A stretch of DNA of 64,000 bases. Origin: Streptomyces sp. NBC_01314 (lineage in GTDB: Bacteria > Actinomycetota > Actinomycetes > Streptomycetales > Streptomycetaceae). The DNA lies in NCBI RefSeq assembly GCF_041435215.1, contig NZ_CP108394.1:7440001-7504000 (forward strand). Reading direction: 5' to 3'. Under the pieces are notes generated by a model. It did no database searches and was not told where the DNA came from. It saw only the letters and a list, made by a program, of their open reading frames with translations. Shown one piece after another: positions 8,781 to 15,928 of this stretch. The position numbers and the translations under genes were made by a program. Positions within the stretch are counted from its first letter, which is position 1. Every line of letters starts with the position of its first letter.

Positions 8781-10022
8781 CTAGAACCCGTGCGGCAGCC
8801 AGGGCGCCAGCCCCGACGCGAGGAACGCCACGGACGCCTCCGCCAGCGCCCCCTGCCGCAGCTCGCGCACCCGCCCGGCCGCGGCCAGGGAGGACAGGCT
8901 CACACCACCCAGATAGGCCGCCCCCAACTCCCGTACGGAGAGGGAGAGCTCGGCGGCGTCGGCGGTGCGCTCGCAGGTCGCGCCCTTCGGGTCGCCGGTG
9001 AGCCGCCAACGCCCCTCGTTCCAGGGGCAGAAGGCGTCCTCGACCTCGAACACCACATCCAGCGGCGCCTGATAGGTCCGGATACGCAGGGCCGCGCCGA
9101 CGTCCACGAGCCTCAGATGCAGGTCGTCCTTGACCCGCAGCCCGCAGCGGCGGATGTCCGACACCAGGTGCAGCGCCGGCTCGTCCACGGGAAGCCGGTG
9201 GGCGACGACGCGCGCCGTCAGGTCGATGTCGAACAGGAACCGCCACAGCGCGGCGTGCGCGGCGGGGTCCACGGCCTCCAGCGCGCTCAGCTGGACGACA
9301 CCCTCCGGCCCGCTCGGCCCCCAGTCGGACTTGATCCGGAACCGCGCGTACCCGACCAGGGACCCGTCGCCGTCGACCCGCTCGGCCACCACACACTGCA
9401 GGGGCGACGCCCCGTCCCGGTGGCGGTCCGTGTCGAGCAGGTCCGCCCGCTCCCAGCCGGGCCGCCGAGCCAGCATTCCCGGCCGCTCCGGCACCCGGCG
9501 GGCGTACACCGCCTCGCACGCGTCGAGCACCTCGGCGGGGTCCGCGTACCGCAGCCGTACGTCGTCGGTGCCGGGCGGAACGGACAGCCGTACCCGGGCG
9601 GTGTCGATGTCGGCGGCGAGCCGGTGCGTGGCGAGGCCGTATCCGAACCGGCCGTAGATCACCGGCTCCGACGCGGTCAGCACCGCCAGCGGCTCGCCCC
9701 AGGAGCGGACGTCGTCCAACTGCCGCCGCATCATGGACGTCAGCACCCCGCGCCGCCGGTGCGTGGCCGCGACACCGACCATCGTGACGCCCGCCGCGGG
9801 GACGACGGCGCCGCCGGGCACCGTGAGGCGGAAGTCGAACGCCCCCGCCGTACCCACGCATTGGTCGCCGTCCCACACACCGATGGAGCGGTCGTACGGA
9901 GTGAGCGCCTGCCACAGCTCGCGCTCCTCCGCCGGTTCGGGGGCGCCGCCGAAGGCACGGATGAGGTTGTCGTACCAGACGTTCCAGTCTTCCTTGCGCA
10001 GCGCCCGCAGCTCAGTCGTCAT
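8781..10022 (-). CDS. Eis-like GNAT N-acetyltransferase with SCP2-type C-terminal domain
   Basis: Acetyl-CoA-dependent acetyltransferase related to mycobacterial Eis, which multi-acetylates amines including aminoglycosides; 413 residues. The first GNAT domain (about 1-150) has the acetyl-CoA loop 'VGVAATHRRRGVLTSMM' (residues 82-98). The 'YGRFGYG' motif (123-129) supplies the general-acid Tyr. A degenerate second GNAT domain and a sterol-carrier-like C-terminal domain follow, and the chain ends in Phe, whose carboxylate is used in catalysis by Eis. A TAGGCA hexamer exactly six bases before the ATG and no Shine-Dalgarno sequence suggest a leaderless transcript. Biological substrate unknown. 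Confidence 0.85.
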   Translation of the reverse strand: MTTELRALRKEDWNVWYDNLIRAFGGAPEPAEERELWQALTPYDRSIGVWDGDQCVGTAGAFDFRLTVPGGAVVPAAGVTMVGVAATHRRRGVLTSMMRRQLDDVRSWGEPLAVLTASEPVIYGRFGYGLATHRLAADIDTARVRLSVPPGTDDVRLRYADPAEVLDACEAVYARRVPERPGMLARRPGWERADLLDTDRHRDGASPLQCVVAERVDGDGSLVGYARFRIKSDWGPSGPEGVVQLSALEAVDPAAHAALWRFLFDIDLTARVVAHRLPVDEPALHLVSDIRRCGLRVKDDLHLRLVDVGAALRIRTYQAPLDVVFEVEDAFCPWNEGRWRLTGDPKGATCERTADAAELSLSVRELGAAYLGGVSLSSLAAAGRVRELRQGALAEASVAFLASGLAPWLPHGF

Positions 10023-10247
10023 ACGCCATGCCTAGCAGGGCGATCCGGCACGAGCGAGCGAATTGTTCCCGCGCGTCGCCGTTCGACGTGGGATCCTTCC
10101 CAGGTGCCGCACGGAGGGCGCACGGGGGCCGAAGGGCGCGTTCCGGTGTGAGATCTGTGTGAGATTCGTCGTGAACCGGCCCTCGGAAGGGGGACAAGTA
10201 GGACCTCCTGTGCACAGGGGCTGGTCGGATGGATAAGGTCCCGAACA

Positions 10248-11420
10248 ATGGCAGCAGGACGAGAGCGGCGCGCGGCGGCCGATACGTTCACGGCCCGGAT
10301 GAAGAAGCTGGTTCACCGGGCCCGCACCGGCGTGCGCAAATCCGCCGTCGACTACTTCCGCGGGGACGGCTCCGACTGGATCGCCCTGGTCGGCCTGCTG
10401 CTGATGATCCCGCTGATCGCCTGCTTCACGATGATCGACGAGGTGTGGTTCTCACCCGCCGCCCTCGTCCTTCCCATCGTCGCGGGCGGCCTGCTGCTCC
10501 GCCCCGCCAGCCTCCTCGGTCTGTACGCGGCCGCCGCGACCGCGCTGATCGTGGAGTCCGTGAAGCTCGGGCCCTACACCGAGGGCCCGGCCCGGGTGAC
10601 ACCCGGCATAGTGCTCGTGGTCGCCGCCTGCGGTTTCTTCGGCCTTCTCATCGCCCAGTTCCGCAGCCGCGTCGGCGTTCCCTGGCGGCGCGGCGGCACC
10701 ATGCTCTTCGACCTGCGTGAACGCATCCGGGTGCAGAGCAAGTTGCCGCAGCTGCCTGCCGGTTGGCACCGCGAGATGGCCCTGCGCCCGGCGGGCGGCC
10801 AGTCCTTCTCCGGCGACTTCGTCGTGGCCGCCCGTACGAACGGCGGTCGGACCCTCGAAGTCGTCCTCACCGACGTCTCCGGCAAGGGCATGGACGCGGG
10901 CTCCCGCGCCCTGCTCCTCTCCGGCGCCTTCGGCGGTCTGCTGGGATCGCTCCCACCACACGCGTTCCTCCCGGCGGCCAACGGCTATCTCCTGCGCCAG
11001 GACTGGGACGAGGGCTTCGCGACCTCCATCCACCTCGTCCTCGACCTCGACTCCGGCGACTACGAACTCTTCTCCGCGGGCCACCCGCCGGGTCTCCAGC
11101 TCAGCGCGGGCACGGGCCGCTGGGAGGAGAAGGCCGCCGAGGGCCCCCTCCTGGGCGTCTACGACGGTGCCCAGTTCGACCCGGTCAAGGGCTCCCTGCG
11201 CCCCGGCGACGTGCTGATGCTCTTCACCGACGGCCTCGTCGAGACCTCCGAGCGGGACATAGTCGAAGGCATCGACCGCCTCACCGGCGAGGCCGACCGC
11301 TACGTGGCCGGCGGCTTCCACGGCGCCGCCTGGCACCTCATCGAAGCCGTCGCCAAGGACGTCAACGACGACCGAGCCCTCCTGCTGATCTGCCGAGAGG
11401 GCCCCACGGCCACCAGGTAG
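10248..11420 (+). CDS. Membrane-bound PP2C/SpoIIE-type serine phosphatase
   Basis: Predicted protein Ser/Thr phosphatase of the PPM (SpoIIE/RsbU) class, 390 residues. The N-terminal half carries about four transmembrane helices (residues 45-145: 'WIALVGLLLMIPLIACF', 'ALVLPIVAGGLLL', 'LLGLYAAAATALIVE', 'GIVLVVAACGFFGLLIA'). The cytoplasmic half has the PPM metal motifs 'GGQSFSGDFV', 'LTDVSGKGMDAGS', 'SAGHPPGLQL' and 'LFTDGLVETSERD'. Such enzymes in Streptomyces usually control anti-anti-sigma factors; no sigma-factor partner is adjacent, so its target is unknown. A TAAGGT hexamer eight bases before the ATG suggests a very short or absent 5' leader. Confidence 0.88.
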   Translation: MAAGRERRAAADTFTARMKKLVHRARTGVRKSAVDYFRGDGSDWIALVGLLLMIPLIACFTMIDEVWFSPAALVLPIVAGGLLLRPASLLGLYAAAATALIVESVKLGPYTEGPARVTPGIVLVVAACGFFGLLIAQFRSRVGVPWRRGGTMLFDLRERIRVQSKLPQLPAGWHREMALRPAGGQSFSGDFVVAARTNGGRTLEVVLTDVSGKGMDAGSRALLLSGAFGGLLGSLPPHAFLPAANGYLLRQDWDEGFATSIHLVLDLDSGDYELFSAGHPPGLQLSAGTGRWEEKAAEGPLLGVYDGAQFDPVKGSLRPGDVLMLFTDGLVETSERDIVEGIDRLTGEADRYVAGGFHGAAWHLIEAVAKDVNDDRALLLICREGPTATR

Positions 11421-11434
11421 CCGGGCCCCGTCGA

Positions 11435-11456
11435 GGGGCGCGAGGGAACTGCGCGA
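11435..11456 (+). repeat. Dispersed repeat R1, single copy
   Basis: A copy of the R1 element with one extra base, lying 15 bases after the phosphatase stop codon. A separate hairpin, CCAGGGGC-gca-GCCCCTGG (11516-11534), follows and can act as terminator. Confidence 0.65.
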
Positions 11457-11568
11457 TCAACCACGACGAACCCGCACTCGCCGACGAGCCCCATCCCCCG
11501 AGCTCGCAGGCGGTTCCAGGGGCGCAGCCCCTGGGGACGGGACGGGTAGGGGCGGCGGGGGCGACAAT

Positions 11569-11605
11569 CCAGGCCCGAAAGCCACAACCCAGGCCCGAAA
11601 GCCAC
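11569..11605 (+). repeat. 17-bp direct repeat upstream of the HD-domain gene
   Basis: CCAGGCCCGAAAGCCAC occurs twice (11569-11585 and 11589-11605) with a 20-base period, 24 bases before the HD gene start. It may be a regulator-binding site or a simple duplication. Confidence 0.55.
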
Positions 11606-11628
11606 CACACGACAGGAGCCCCGACCCG

Positions 11629-12114
11629 ATGCCCCCTACGCCCCTTCCGCTCACCGAAGTAGAGACCCTCGCAAGGGCCGCCCACGCCACCCAGACCGAC
11701 AAGGCCGGCCGCCCCTACGCCGAGCACCTCCAGGCGGTGGCCCACGGCGTCAAGGCGAGGGGCGGCGACGAGGAGCAGATCGCCGCGGCCTGGCTGCACG
11801 ACGCCGTGGAGGACGACGCCCTCACCGAGGAGTGGCTCGCCGAGGCCCCGCTGACCGCCCGTACGAAGGCCATTGTGCTGGCCCTCACCAAGCGGCCCGG
11901 CGAACCCCCGGAGGCGTACGCCGCCCGCATCATCGCCACTCCGGGCGCCCTCCTGGTCAAGCGGTCGGACCTCGCGCACAACGCGAACCCCGCCCGCCTC
12001 GCCGTTCTGGACGAACACACACGCCTCCGGCTGACCCGGAAGTACGCCCACATGCGAAACCTCCTCGGCCTGCCGGACGAACCGGCGGCCGAGGAGGTGA
12101 CGGACAACCGCTGA
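11629..12114 (+). CDS. HD-domain metal-dependent phosphohydrolase (small SpoT/MESH1-like)
   Basis: Small cytosolic HD-superfamily protein of 161 residues. The layout is like the hydrolase half of RelA/SpoT and MESH1 proteins: a first His in 'AARAAHATQTDKAGRPYAEH' with the 'AGRPYAEHL' motif, then the metal-binding HD pair in 'AWLHDAVEDD', and the downstream 'VKRSDLAHNANP' Asp. MESH1 enzymes hydrolyse ppGpp or NADPH, but the true substrate here is unproven. AGGAG ten bases before the ATG supports this start. It converges on the acyltransferase gene. Confidence 0.8.
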   Translation: MPPTPLPLTEVETLARAAHATQTDKAGRPYAEHLQAVAHGVKARGGDEEQIAAAWLHDAVEDDALTEEWLAEAPLTARTKAIVLALTKRPGEPPEAYAARIIATPGALLVKRSDLAHNANPARLAVLDEHTRLRLTRKYAHMRNLLGLPDEPAAEEVTDNR

Positions 12115-12139
12115 GAGACGAGGGACGAGGGACTCGGGC

Positions 12140-13342
12140 CTACGCCTTGACCCCGGCCTTCCCGCGCTCGCGGGCCAGCTCGGTGGCGTCCCGCTTGAAC
12201 GCCCACTCCATCTTCGGTTCCATGGCGAACCGGAACATCCGCTGCACCGGCGGGGTGCACAGCACAGTGATGACGGCCGCCGCGAAGAAGGTGGCGAAAA
12301 GCTCGCCGAGCGGCTGGTACACCCACGCGTTGGCGTCGTACCACTCCCAGAAACGCGAGCCCTTCGCCAGGAACCCGTGCAGCAGGTAGCCGTACAGCGT
12401 GCCCGCGCCCAGGACGGTGAACCACATCTTCCGCCGGGGCACCCAGGCGAAGAAGCACGTGGTGAGCACCATGGAGCAGCCGAACAGGGCGAGGGTCATG
12501 ACGATGCCGGCCCACCACGGCGCACCCAGCTCCTGAGCGCTGTCGCGGTGGTAGAACCAGGCCGAGTTCATGTCCGGGCCCAGCCAGTACGCCAGCGCCA
12601 GCGCGCCCGCCGCCACCGGCACGGACAGGAGCCGCACCTCACGGCGCCGCATGAACTGGAAGTGCGCGGGCTTCATGAAGAGACCGACGACGAAGAACGG
12701 CAGGAACTGCAGGACGCGTTGCAGGTCCAGGTCGTCACCGATGTCGGGAGAGACGGACGCGAGCGCCGCGATGCCGAGCGCCACCGGGACCGGCCAGCGC
12801 ACGACCTTCCACAGCGGCGTCGTCAGCCGCCACACGAACAGCGCGATCAGGAACCAGGTGAGGTACCAGGGGTCGAGCAGGCTGATGGGGTGCGAGGGAT
12901 CGTTGTCGCCGTACCGCTTGAAGACGGAGTACGCGATCTCGAAGAGGACGTACGGCACGGCTATGCCGGTGACCAGCCTTCGGAGCCGGTCGGGACGCAT
13001 GTCGAAACTGCGGGAGAAGTAGCCGGAGATGATGATGAACGCCGGCATGTGGAACGTGTACACGACCATGTACAGCGCCTCGGCGGCGCGGCTGTGGTCG
13101 GTCAGCGGCTCCCACGCGTGCCCCATCGCGACGAGCACGATGGCGAGGTACTTGGCGTTGTCGAAGAACGCGTCACGTTGTTTGGCCGGTCTGGCCTCCG
13201 GGGAGGCGCCACTTGGTGTCGGGTGGGGGGACGAGGACTTCAGCGAGCGCGGACTCGGCACTCCGTCGGCCGACGACTGTGGTGACTGAGCCGGCGGGAG
13301 CGGCGCCCCGGGCCGGCCGTGCGGTCGCAGCGAGTTCGTCAC
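12140..13342 (-). CDS. Integral-membrane acyltransferase (acyltransferase-3 family)
   Basis: Multi-pass membrane acyltransferase of the type that acylates exported sugars or polymers; 400 residues. A Pro/Ser-rich cytoplasmic N-terminus of about 55 residues leads into the first helix with the family opening 'RDAFFDNAKYLAIVLVAMGH', whose His is the likely catalytic residue. A second motif follows ('VYTFHMPAFIIISGYFSRSF'), and there are about ten hydrophobic helices in all. The GTG at 13342 is chosen because GGAGGG lies four bases upstream; an in-frame upstream start at 13393 would add 17 residues without a ribosome site. A promoter is visible about 90 bases upstream. Substrate unknown. Confidence 0.82.
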   Translation of the reverse strand: MTNSLRPHGRPGAPLPPAQSPQSSADGVPSPRSLKSSSPHPTPSGASPEARPAKQRDAFFDNAKYLAIVLVAMGHAWEPLTDHSRAAEALYMVVYTFHMPAFIIISGYFSRSFDMRPDRLRRLVTGIAVPYVLFEIAYSVFKRYGDNDPSHPISLLDPWYLTWFLIALFVWRLTTPLWKVVRWPVPVALGIAALASVSPDIGDDLDLQRVLQFLPFFVVGLFMKPAHFQFMRRREVRLLSVPVAAGALALAYWLGPDMNSAWFYHRDSAQELGAPWWAGIVMTLALFGCSMVLTTCFFAWVPRRKMWFTVLGAGTLYGYLLHGFLAKGSRFWEWYDANAWVYQPLGELFATFFAAAVITVLCTPPVQRMFRFAMEPKMEWAFKRDATELARERGKAGVKA

Positions 13343-13426
13343 AGACCCTCCCGCCGGGCACTCCGGGGGGCGGTCCGAGCACTCGCTGCGCAAGTGGGGG
13401 ACGAGGCAGCGGTGAACATCTGAGGC

Positions 13427-13455
13427 ACCCTAGCGTTGTCTGTGCGATTTCGTAA
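13427..13455 (-). promoter_or_regulatory. Probable promoter of the acyltransferase gene
   Basis: On the minus strand TTACGA (13455-13450) and TAGGGT (13432-13427) are separated by 17 bases, close to a housekeeping sigma consensus, with the start codon about 85 bases downstream. Confidence 0.5.
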
Positions 13456-13921
13456 AACCACCGATGTGAATCCTGTATTGAGGAGTACGTGTCACTCACG
13501 GGTACCCAGGATTCGGTGAAGTTGTCATCGGGCAGAGCGTCACTGTGCGTACACCGCAAGGCACATGGCATGCACCAATCTGTCCGCATTCATCCCGACT
13601 AAATGGTGCATAACATGCGCAGGCGACTCCGGAGGAATGTCCGATTGATTACCGTCCTGGCGGCGCACCTTGGTGTGTCTGTGGCAACAATTCGAATTAC
13701 CTGCGGACGGGTTGTGTGTGCACGGAAACGATCACCCTGAATTCGTTCCCGACACCCTGCCGTTGGCCGGGGGGCGGGGGTGGCGCGCGTGCGGTGCCGT
13801 GGCCGACGTTGCTCACCGGCTGCATAGGACGGCCTGGTTGGTGGCACGATGGTTCTGGCGGGGTGCGCGTGGGGTCGGCGCCCCGGGCCGGGAGTGCGGA
13901 CCGACCGAGGGTGTGATCTGT
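13456..13921. other. Intergenic stretch with no supported gene
   Basis: Noticeably lower in GC than its surroundings. It contains an inverted repeat GAATCCTG ... CAGGATTC (about 13468-13518) enclosing a second weak stem (GTACGTG with CAC-GG-GTAC), which could form an RNA or operator structure. Short frames here have poor codon bias and are not called. Confidence 0.5.
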
Positions 13922-14116
13922 GTGGCCATTTCGCTGTCAGTGGTGCTCTTGTTGGGGATCATTCTGGTAGTCCTGATGCGAGGAGGGACGATCAAGGCCG
14001 GACCGGCGGTCGTCGCCATCCTGTTCGGCTTCTTCCTCGCCTCGACGGGCATGGCCGACGACATCCAACGCTTCCTCGACTCGATAGCGGACACGCTCAA
14101 CTCGATCCAGTTCTAG
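13922..14116 (+). CDS. Small two-helix membrane protein
   Basis: Predicted 64-residue membrane protein of unknown function. Two hydrophobic segments, 'SLSVVLLLGIILVVLM' and 'AGPAVVAILFGFFLAST', are joined by a short basic turn (RGGTIK), followed by a short amphipathic tail 'DDIQRFLDSIADTLNSI'. The GTG at 13922 follows GAGGG by about nine bases; a second GTG at 13913 is possible. Upstream in-frame codons do not look coding. It lies just before the partial tRNA-Gly copy, so it may mark the chromosome side of an old integration site. Confidence 0.65.
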   Translation: MAISLSVVLLLGIILVVLMRGGTIKAGPAVVAILFGFFLASTGMADDIQRFLDSIADTLNSIQF

Positions 14117-14236
14117 TGTCCGCCCGGACGGGCGACGTGAGGCGGCGAACTGTCAGTCGGCGCACCGTGAGACGACAAGAACCTCCGGCCCGGTCCGAGG
14201 AATCTCTCGAAACCGGGCCGGAGGCCATTGGGGCGC

Positions 14237-14272
14237 CGACGGGAATCGAACCCGCGTAGCCAGTCCGGAAGA
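14237..14272 (-). repeat. Partial copy of tRNA-Gly 3' half (candidate attachment-site remnant)
   Basis: The 24 bases at 14237-14260 are identical to 15415-15438 inside the intact tRNA-Gly(TCC) gene, and similarity continues with three mismatches to 14272, covering T arm, variable loop, anticodon stem and anticodon. The 5' half and the acceptor stem do not match. Same orientation as the intact gene and lying on its 3' side is the geometry left when a tyrosine-recombinase element integrates into a tRNA 3' end. No integrase remains between the copies. Confidence 0.6.
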
Positions 14273-14421
14273 TCGCGTAGGCGGACCGGGCCTGACCTGG
14301 CGAGTCGCTGAGGTGCGGGTTCTCGCTTCGCTCCCCGGTGCTTCCCGCTACGTACCGCCGGTCACCACCTCGATCGGGCATGCGAGAGACACGGACCGCA
14401 CTCCGTGCTCTCCGCCGCGCT

Positions 14422-14889
14422 CTACGGCTCTCCCCACTCGGGGACGCACATCATGCGGTGGGCCGGCACGACGGGTTCGCTCGGCGGCGGATCGATTCCA
14501 CGGACCCGTACGGCCACGATGTCCGTGGGGACGGGGGACCGGTCCGGAAGCCTCGTCAAACGCCACCGGAAGGCCTCTGGGACGTCCTTGGCGGGCAACT
14601 CCACCATGGCGAGGCTGACCCACCGGTCGTAGTTGGTGGGGTACACGCGAACCAAGGCGCCACAATCCGGGCAAACCGGAGGCTCGATCCATGTCACGTC
14701 GTCGGGATCGGGGTCAGGTCTCGGCGCTGACGTGGCCCCGTCGGCTGCGGCCATCTCGTTGGCGAAGGTGTTCCAACACCTCTCGCAGAGCCGTGCCATG
14801 AGGCGGAACCGTCCCCGTTCGCGCACGGTGAGGTCGGTCTCCTCGCAGCGATCGCATACGAACTGGTCACGATCCTGAATCGCCCCCAT
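14422..14889 (-). CDS. DUF6083-like zinc-ribbon protein
   Basis: 155-residue protein of unknown function. Two CxxC pairs near the N-terminus ('FVCDRCEETD', 'ARLCERCWNT') and a third, 'PPVCPDCGALVRVYPTNYDR', suggest two zinc ribbons. The C-terminal half, with 'VSLAMVELPAKDVPEAFRWR', a basic/proline stretch and a final His/Cys pair ('PAHRMMCVP'), matches my memory of the Streptomyces DUF6083 family, proteins scattered among accessory regions. Start: ATG with AGAGG just upstream. It lies alone between the partial and complete tRNA-Gly copies, so it reads as cargo of a decayed element. Confidence 0.6.
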   Translation of the reverse strand: MGAIQDRDQFVCDRCEETDLTVRERGRFRLMARLCERCWNTFANEMAAADGATSAPRPDPDPDDVTWIEPPVCPDCGALVRVYPTNYDRWVSLAMVELPAKDVPEAFRWRLTRLPDRSPVPTDIVAVRVRGIDPPPSEPVVPAHRMMCVPEWGEP

Positions 14890-15095
14890 GCCTCTGAGTG
14901 TGAGCGAATCCGACCAGATCCCAGTAGGTCGCGATTTGGCCTCGTCCGAATCCGATCCGACGATCAGGCGCGCAGGCGGCCACCCGGACGCGGCGATGGG
15001 CCCGGGTGGCCGAGCGTGCGCCCTGAGGCGTCACTCCTCGAAACTCCCCGGAAGGAGGTGGGCTCGCCGGTCTCCGAGTCGGTACGATCCGCCCG

Positions 15096-15178
15096 GCCAT
15101 GAGTCGTTCAGCGGCCCAGGACGTCGCACTCGGGTTCGCCCCGATGCGGAAACCCCGGTTCGAATCCGGGCCATGGCA
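15096..15178 (+). ncRNA. tRNA-like structure with an extended anticodon arm
   Basis: Folds like a tRNA but cannot decode. Acceptor: GCCATG (15096-15101) with CATGGC (15172-15177), then discriminator A. D arm: GTC...GAC (15103-15105 with 15120-15122) with a GG-containing loop like that of tRNA-Glu/Asp. T arm: CCCGG-TTCGAAT-CCGGG (15154-15170), fully canonical. In place of a 7-base anticodon loop there is a 16-base insert, and the whole arm forms a stem TCGCA/TGCGG continued by TCGGG/CCCGA with a TTCGC loop. A -10-like TACGAT sits seven bases before the 5' end. CCA is not encoded and bases 8-9 are short. It may be a decayed tRNA-Glu-type gene or a purposeful tRNA mimic. Confidence 0.5.
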
Positions 15179-15359
15179 CCCCGCGAACCGACCACCAACA
15201 CACGGCAGTTGTACGGCTCGCTCCCGCGTCACCACCTCGAACCCACCTTCGGCGCTGTCGGCATCGCCGAGATCTCGCCCCCGCTCGTACGGCGCAAGAT
15301 CGAAAGCCCAAGGGGCGCGCGGGGGACACGGCGGACTGAACATCGCCCCGGAAATGATC

Positions 15360-15398
15360 CAGGGCCAGGCAGAGAATCGAACCTCTGGCCTGGCCCTG
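15360..15398 (-). terminator. Hairpin below tRNA-Gly shaped like an acceptor/T-arm minihelix
   Basis: CAGGGCCAGG plus CAGAG pairs with CTCTG plus CCTGGCCCTG (one bulged G), a stem of about 15 bp capped, on the minus strand, by a T-loop-like GTTCGATT. It begins 11 bases after the tRNA-Gly 3' end, so it is well placed to end tRNA transcription, but the T-loop sequence also makes it look like the remains of another tRNA. Confidence 0.5.
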
Positions 15399-15408
15399 AG
15401 TCGTACAG

Positions 15409-15479
15409 AGCGGGCGACGGGAATCGAACCCGCGTAGCTAGTTTGGAAGACTAGTGCTCTACCATTGAGCTACGCCCGC
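15409..15479 (-). tRNA. tRNA-Gly (anticodon TCC)
   Basis: Complete cloverleaf: acceptor GCGGGCG/CGCCCGC, D arm with AGCTCAATGGTAGAGC, anticodon loop CTTCCAA reading TCC, T arm GCGGG-TTCGATT-CCCGT, discriminator T. No CCA is encoded. It decodes GGA/GGG. A TACTGT -10-like site lies about 33 bases upstream on the minus strand. Its 3' half is partly duplicated at 14237-14272. Confidence 0.95.
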
Positions 15480-15655
15480 ACAGCTCGCGCCGCAGGTCGG
15501 ACGACCGCGGCACAGTAGGCATCGTAGCGGGTCGGGCGCCGCCGCCGCACACCCCTTACCGGCCGTGCCCGTCACCCGCCGTCGCGCGCGCCTGCGCAGT
15601 CGGTAATACGGCAACCGCATGGTCTGCGGGCATGTACCCTACGTGTCGCACCAGA

Positions 15656-15732
15656 CGGGGTGTGGCGCAGCTTGGTAGCGCGTCCGCTTTGGGAGCGGAA
15701 GGCCGTGGGTTCAAATCCCGCCACCCCGACCA
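15656..15732 (+). tRNA. tRNA-Pro (anticodon TGG), CCA encoded
   Basis: Complete cloverleaf: acceptor CGGGGTG/CACCCCG, anticodon loop CTTTGGGAG reading TGG, T arm GTGGG-TTCAAAT-CCCGC, discriminator A and an encoded CCA. TACCCT at 15635-15640 is a good -10 with transcription starting a few bases before the tRNA. It is divergent from tRNA-Gly and upstream of tig. Confidence 0.96.
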
Positions 15733-15928
15733 CCGCGCCGGTACGGCGCACCCACCACCGGCGAGATCACCTTTTGGGGCGTGTACCGCCTGCGGTTACT
15801 ATGCAAGCTGCGCGCCCGTGTGTCTGCATTCTCATGTCCCTCAAGGGCCGCGAATCCGCTGAAGCTCCGCCACACCCGGCGGGGTGCGTCAGCAACCCCC
15901 AGAAGTCAGCCCCCAAGGAGACCGAACC

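Noticed and set aside
13615..13740. 41-codon frame (MRRRLRRNVRLITVLAAHLG...) in the 13.5 kb gap
   Set aside because: Poor codon bias, no proper ribosome site spacing and no family resemblance.
13670..13921. N-terminal extension of the small two-helix membrane protein from 13670
   Set aside because: The extra 84 codons are Trp/Arg/Gly-rich with no coding bias; GTG at 13922 has a ribosome site and begins the first helix.
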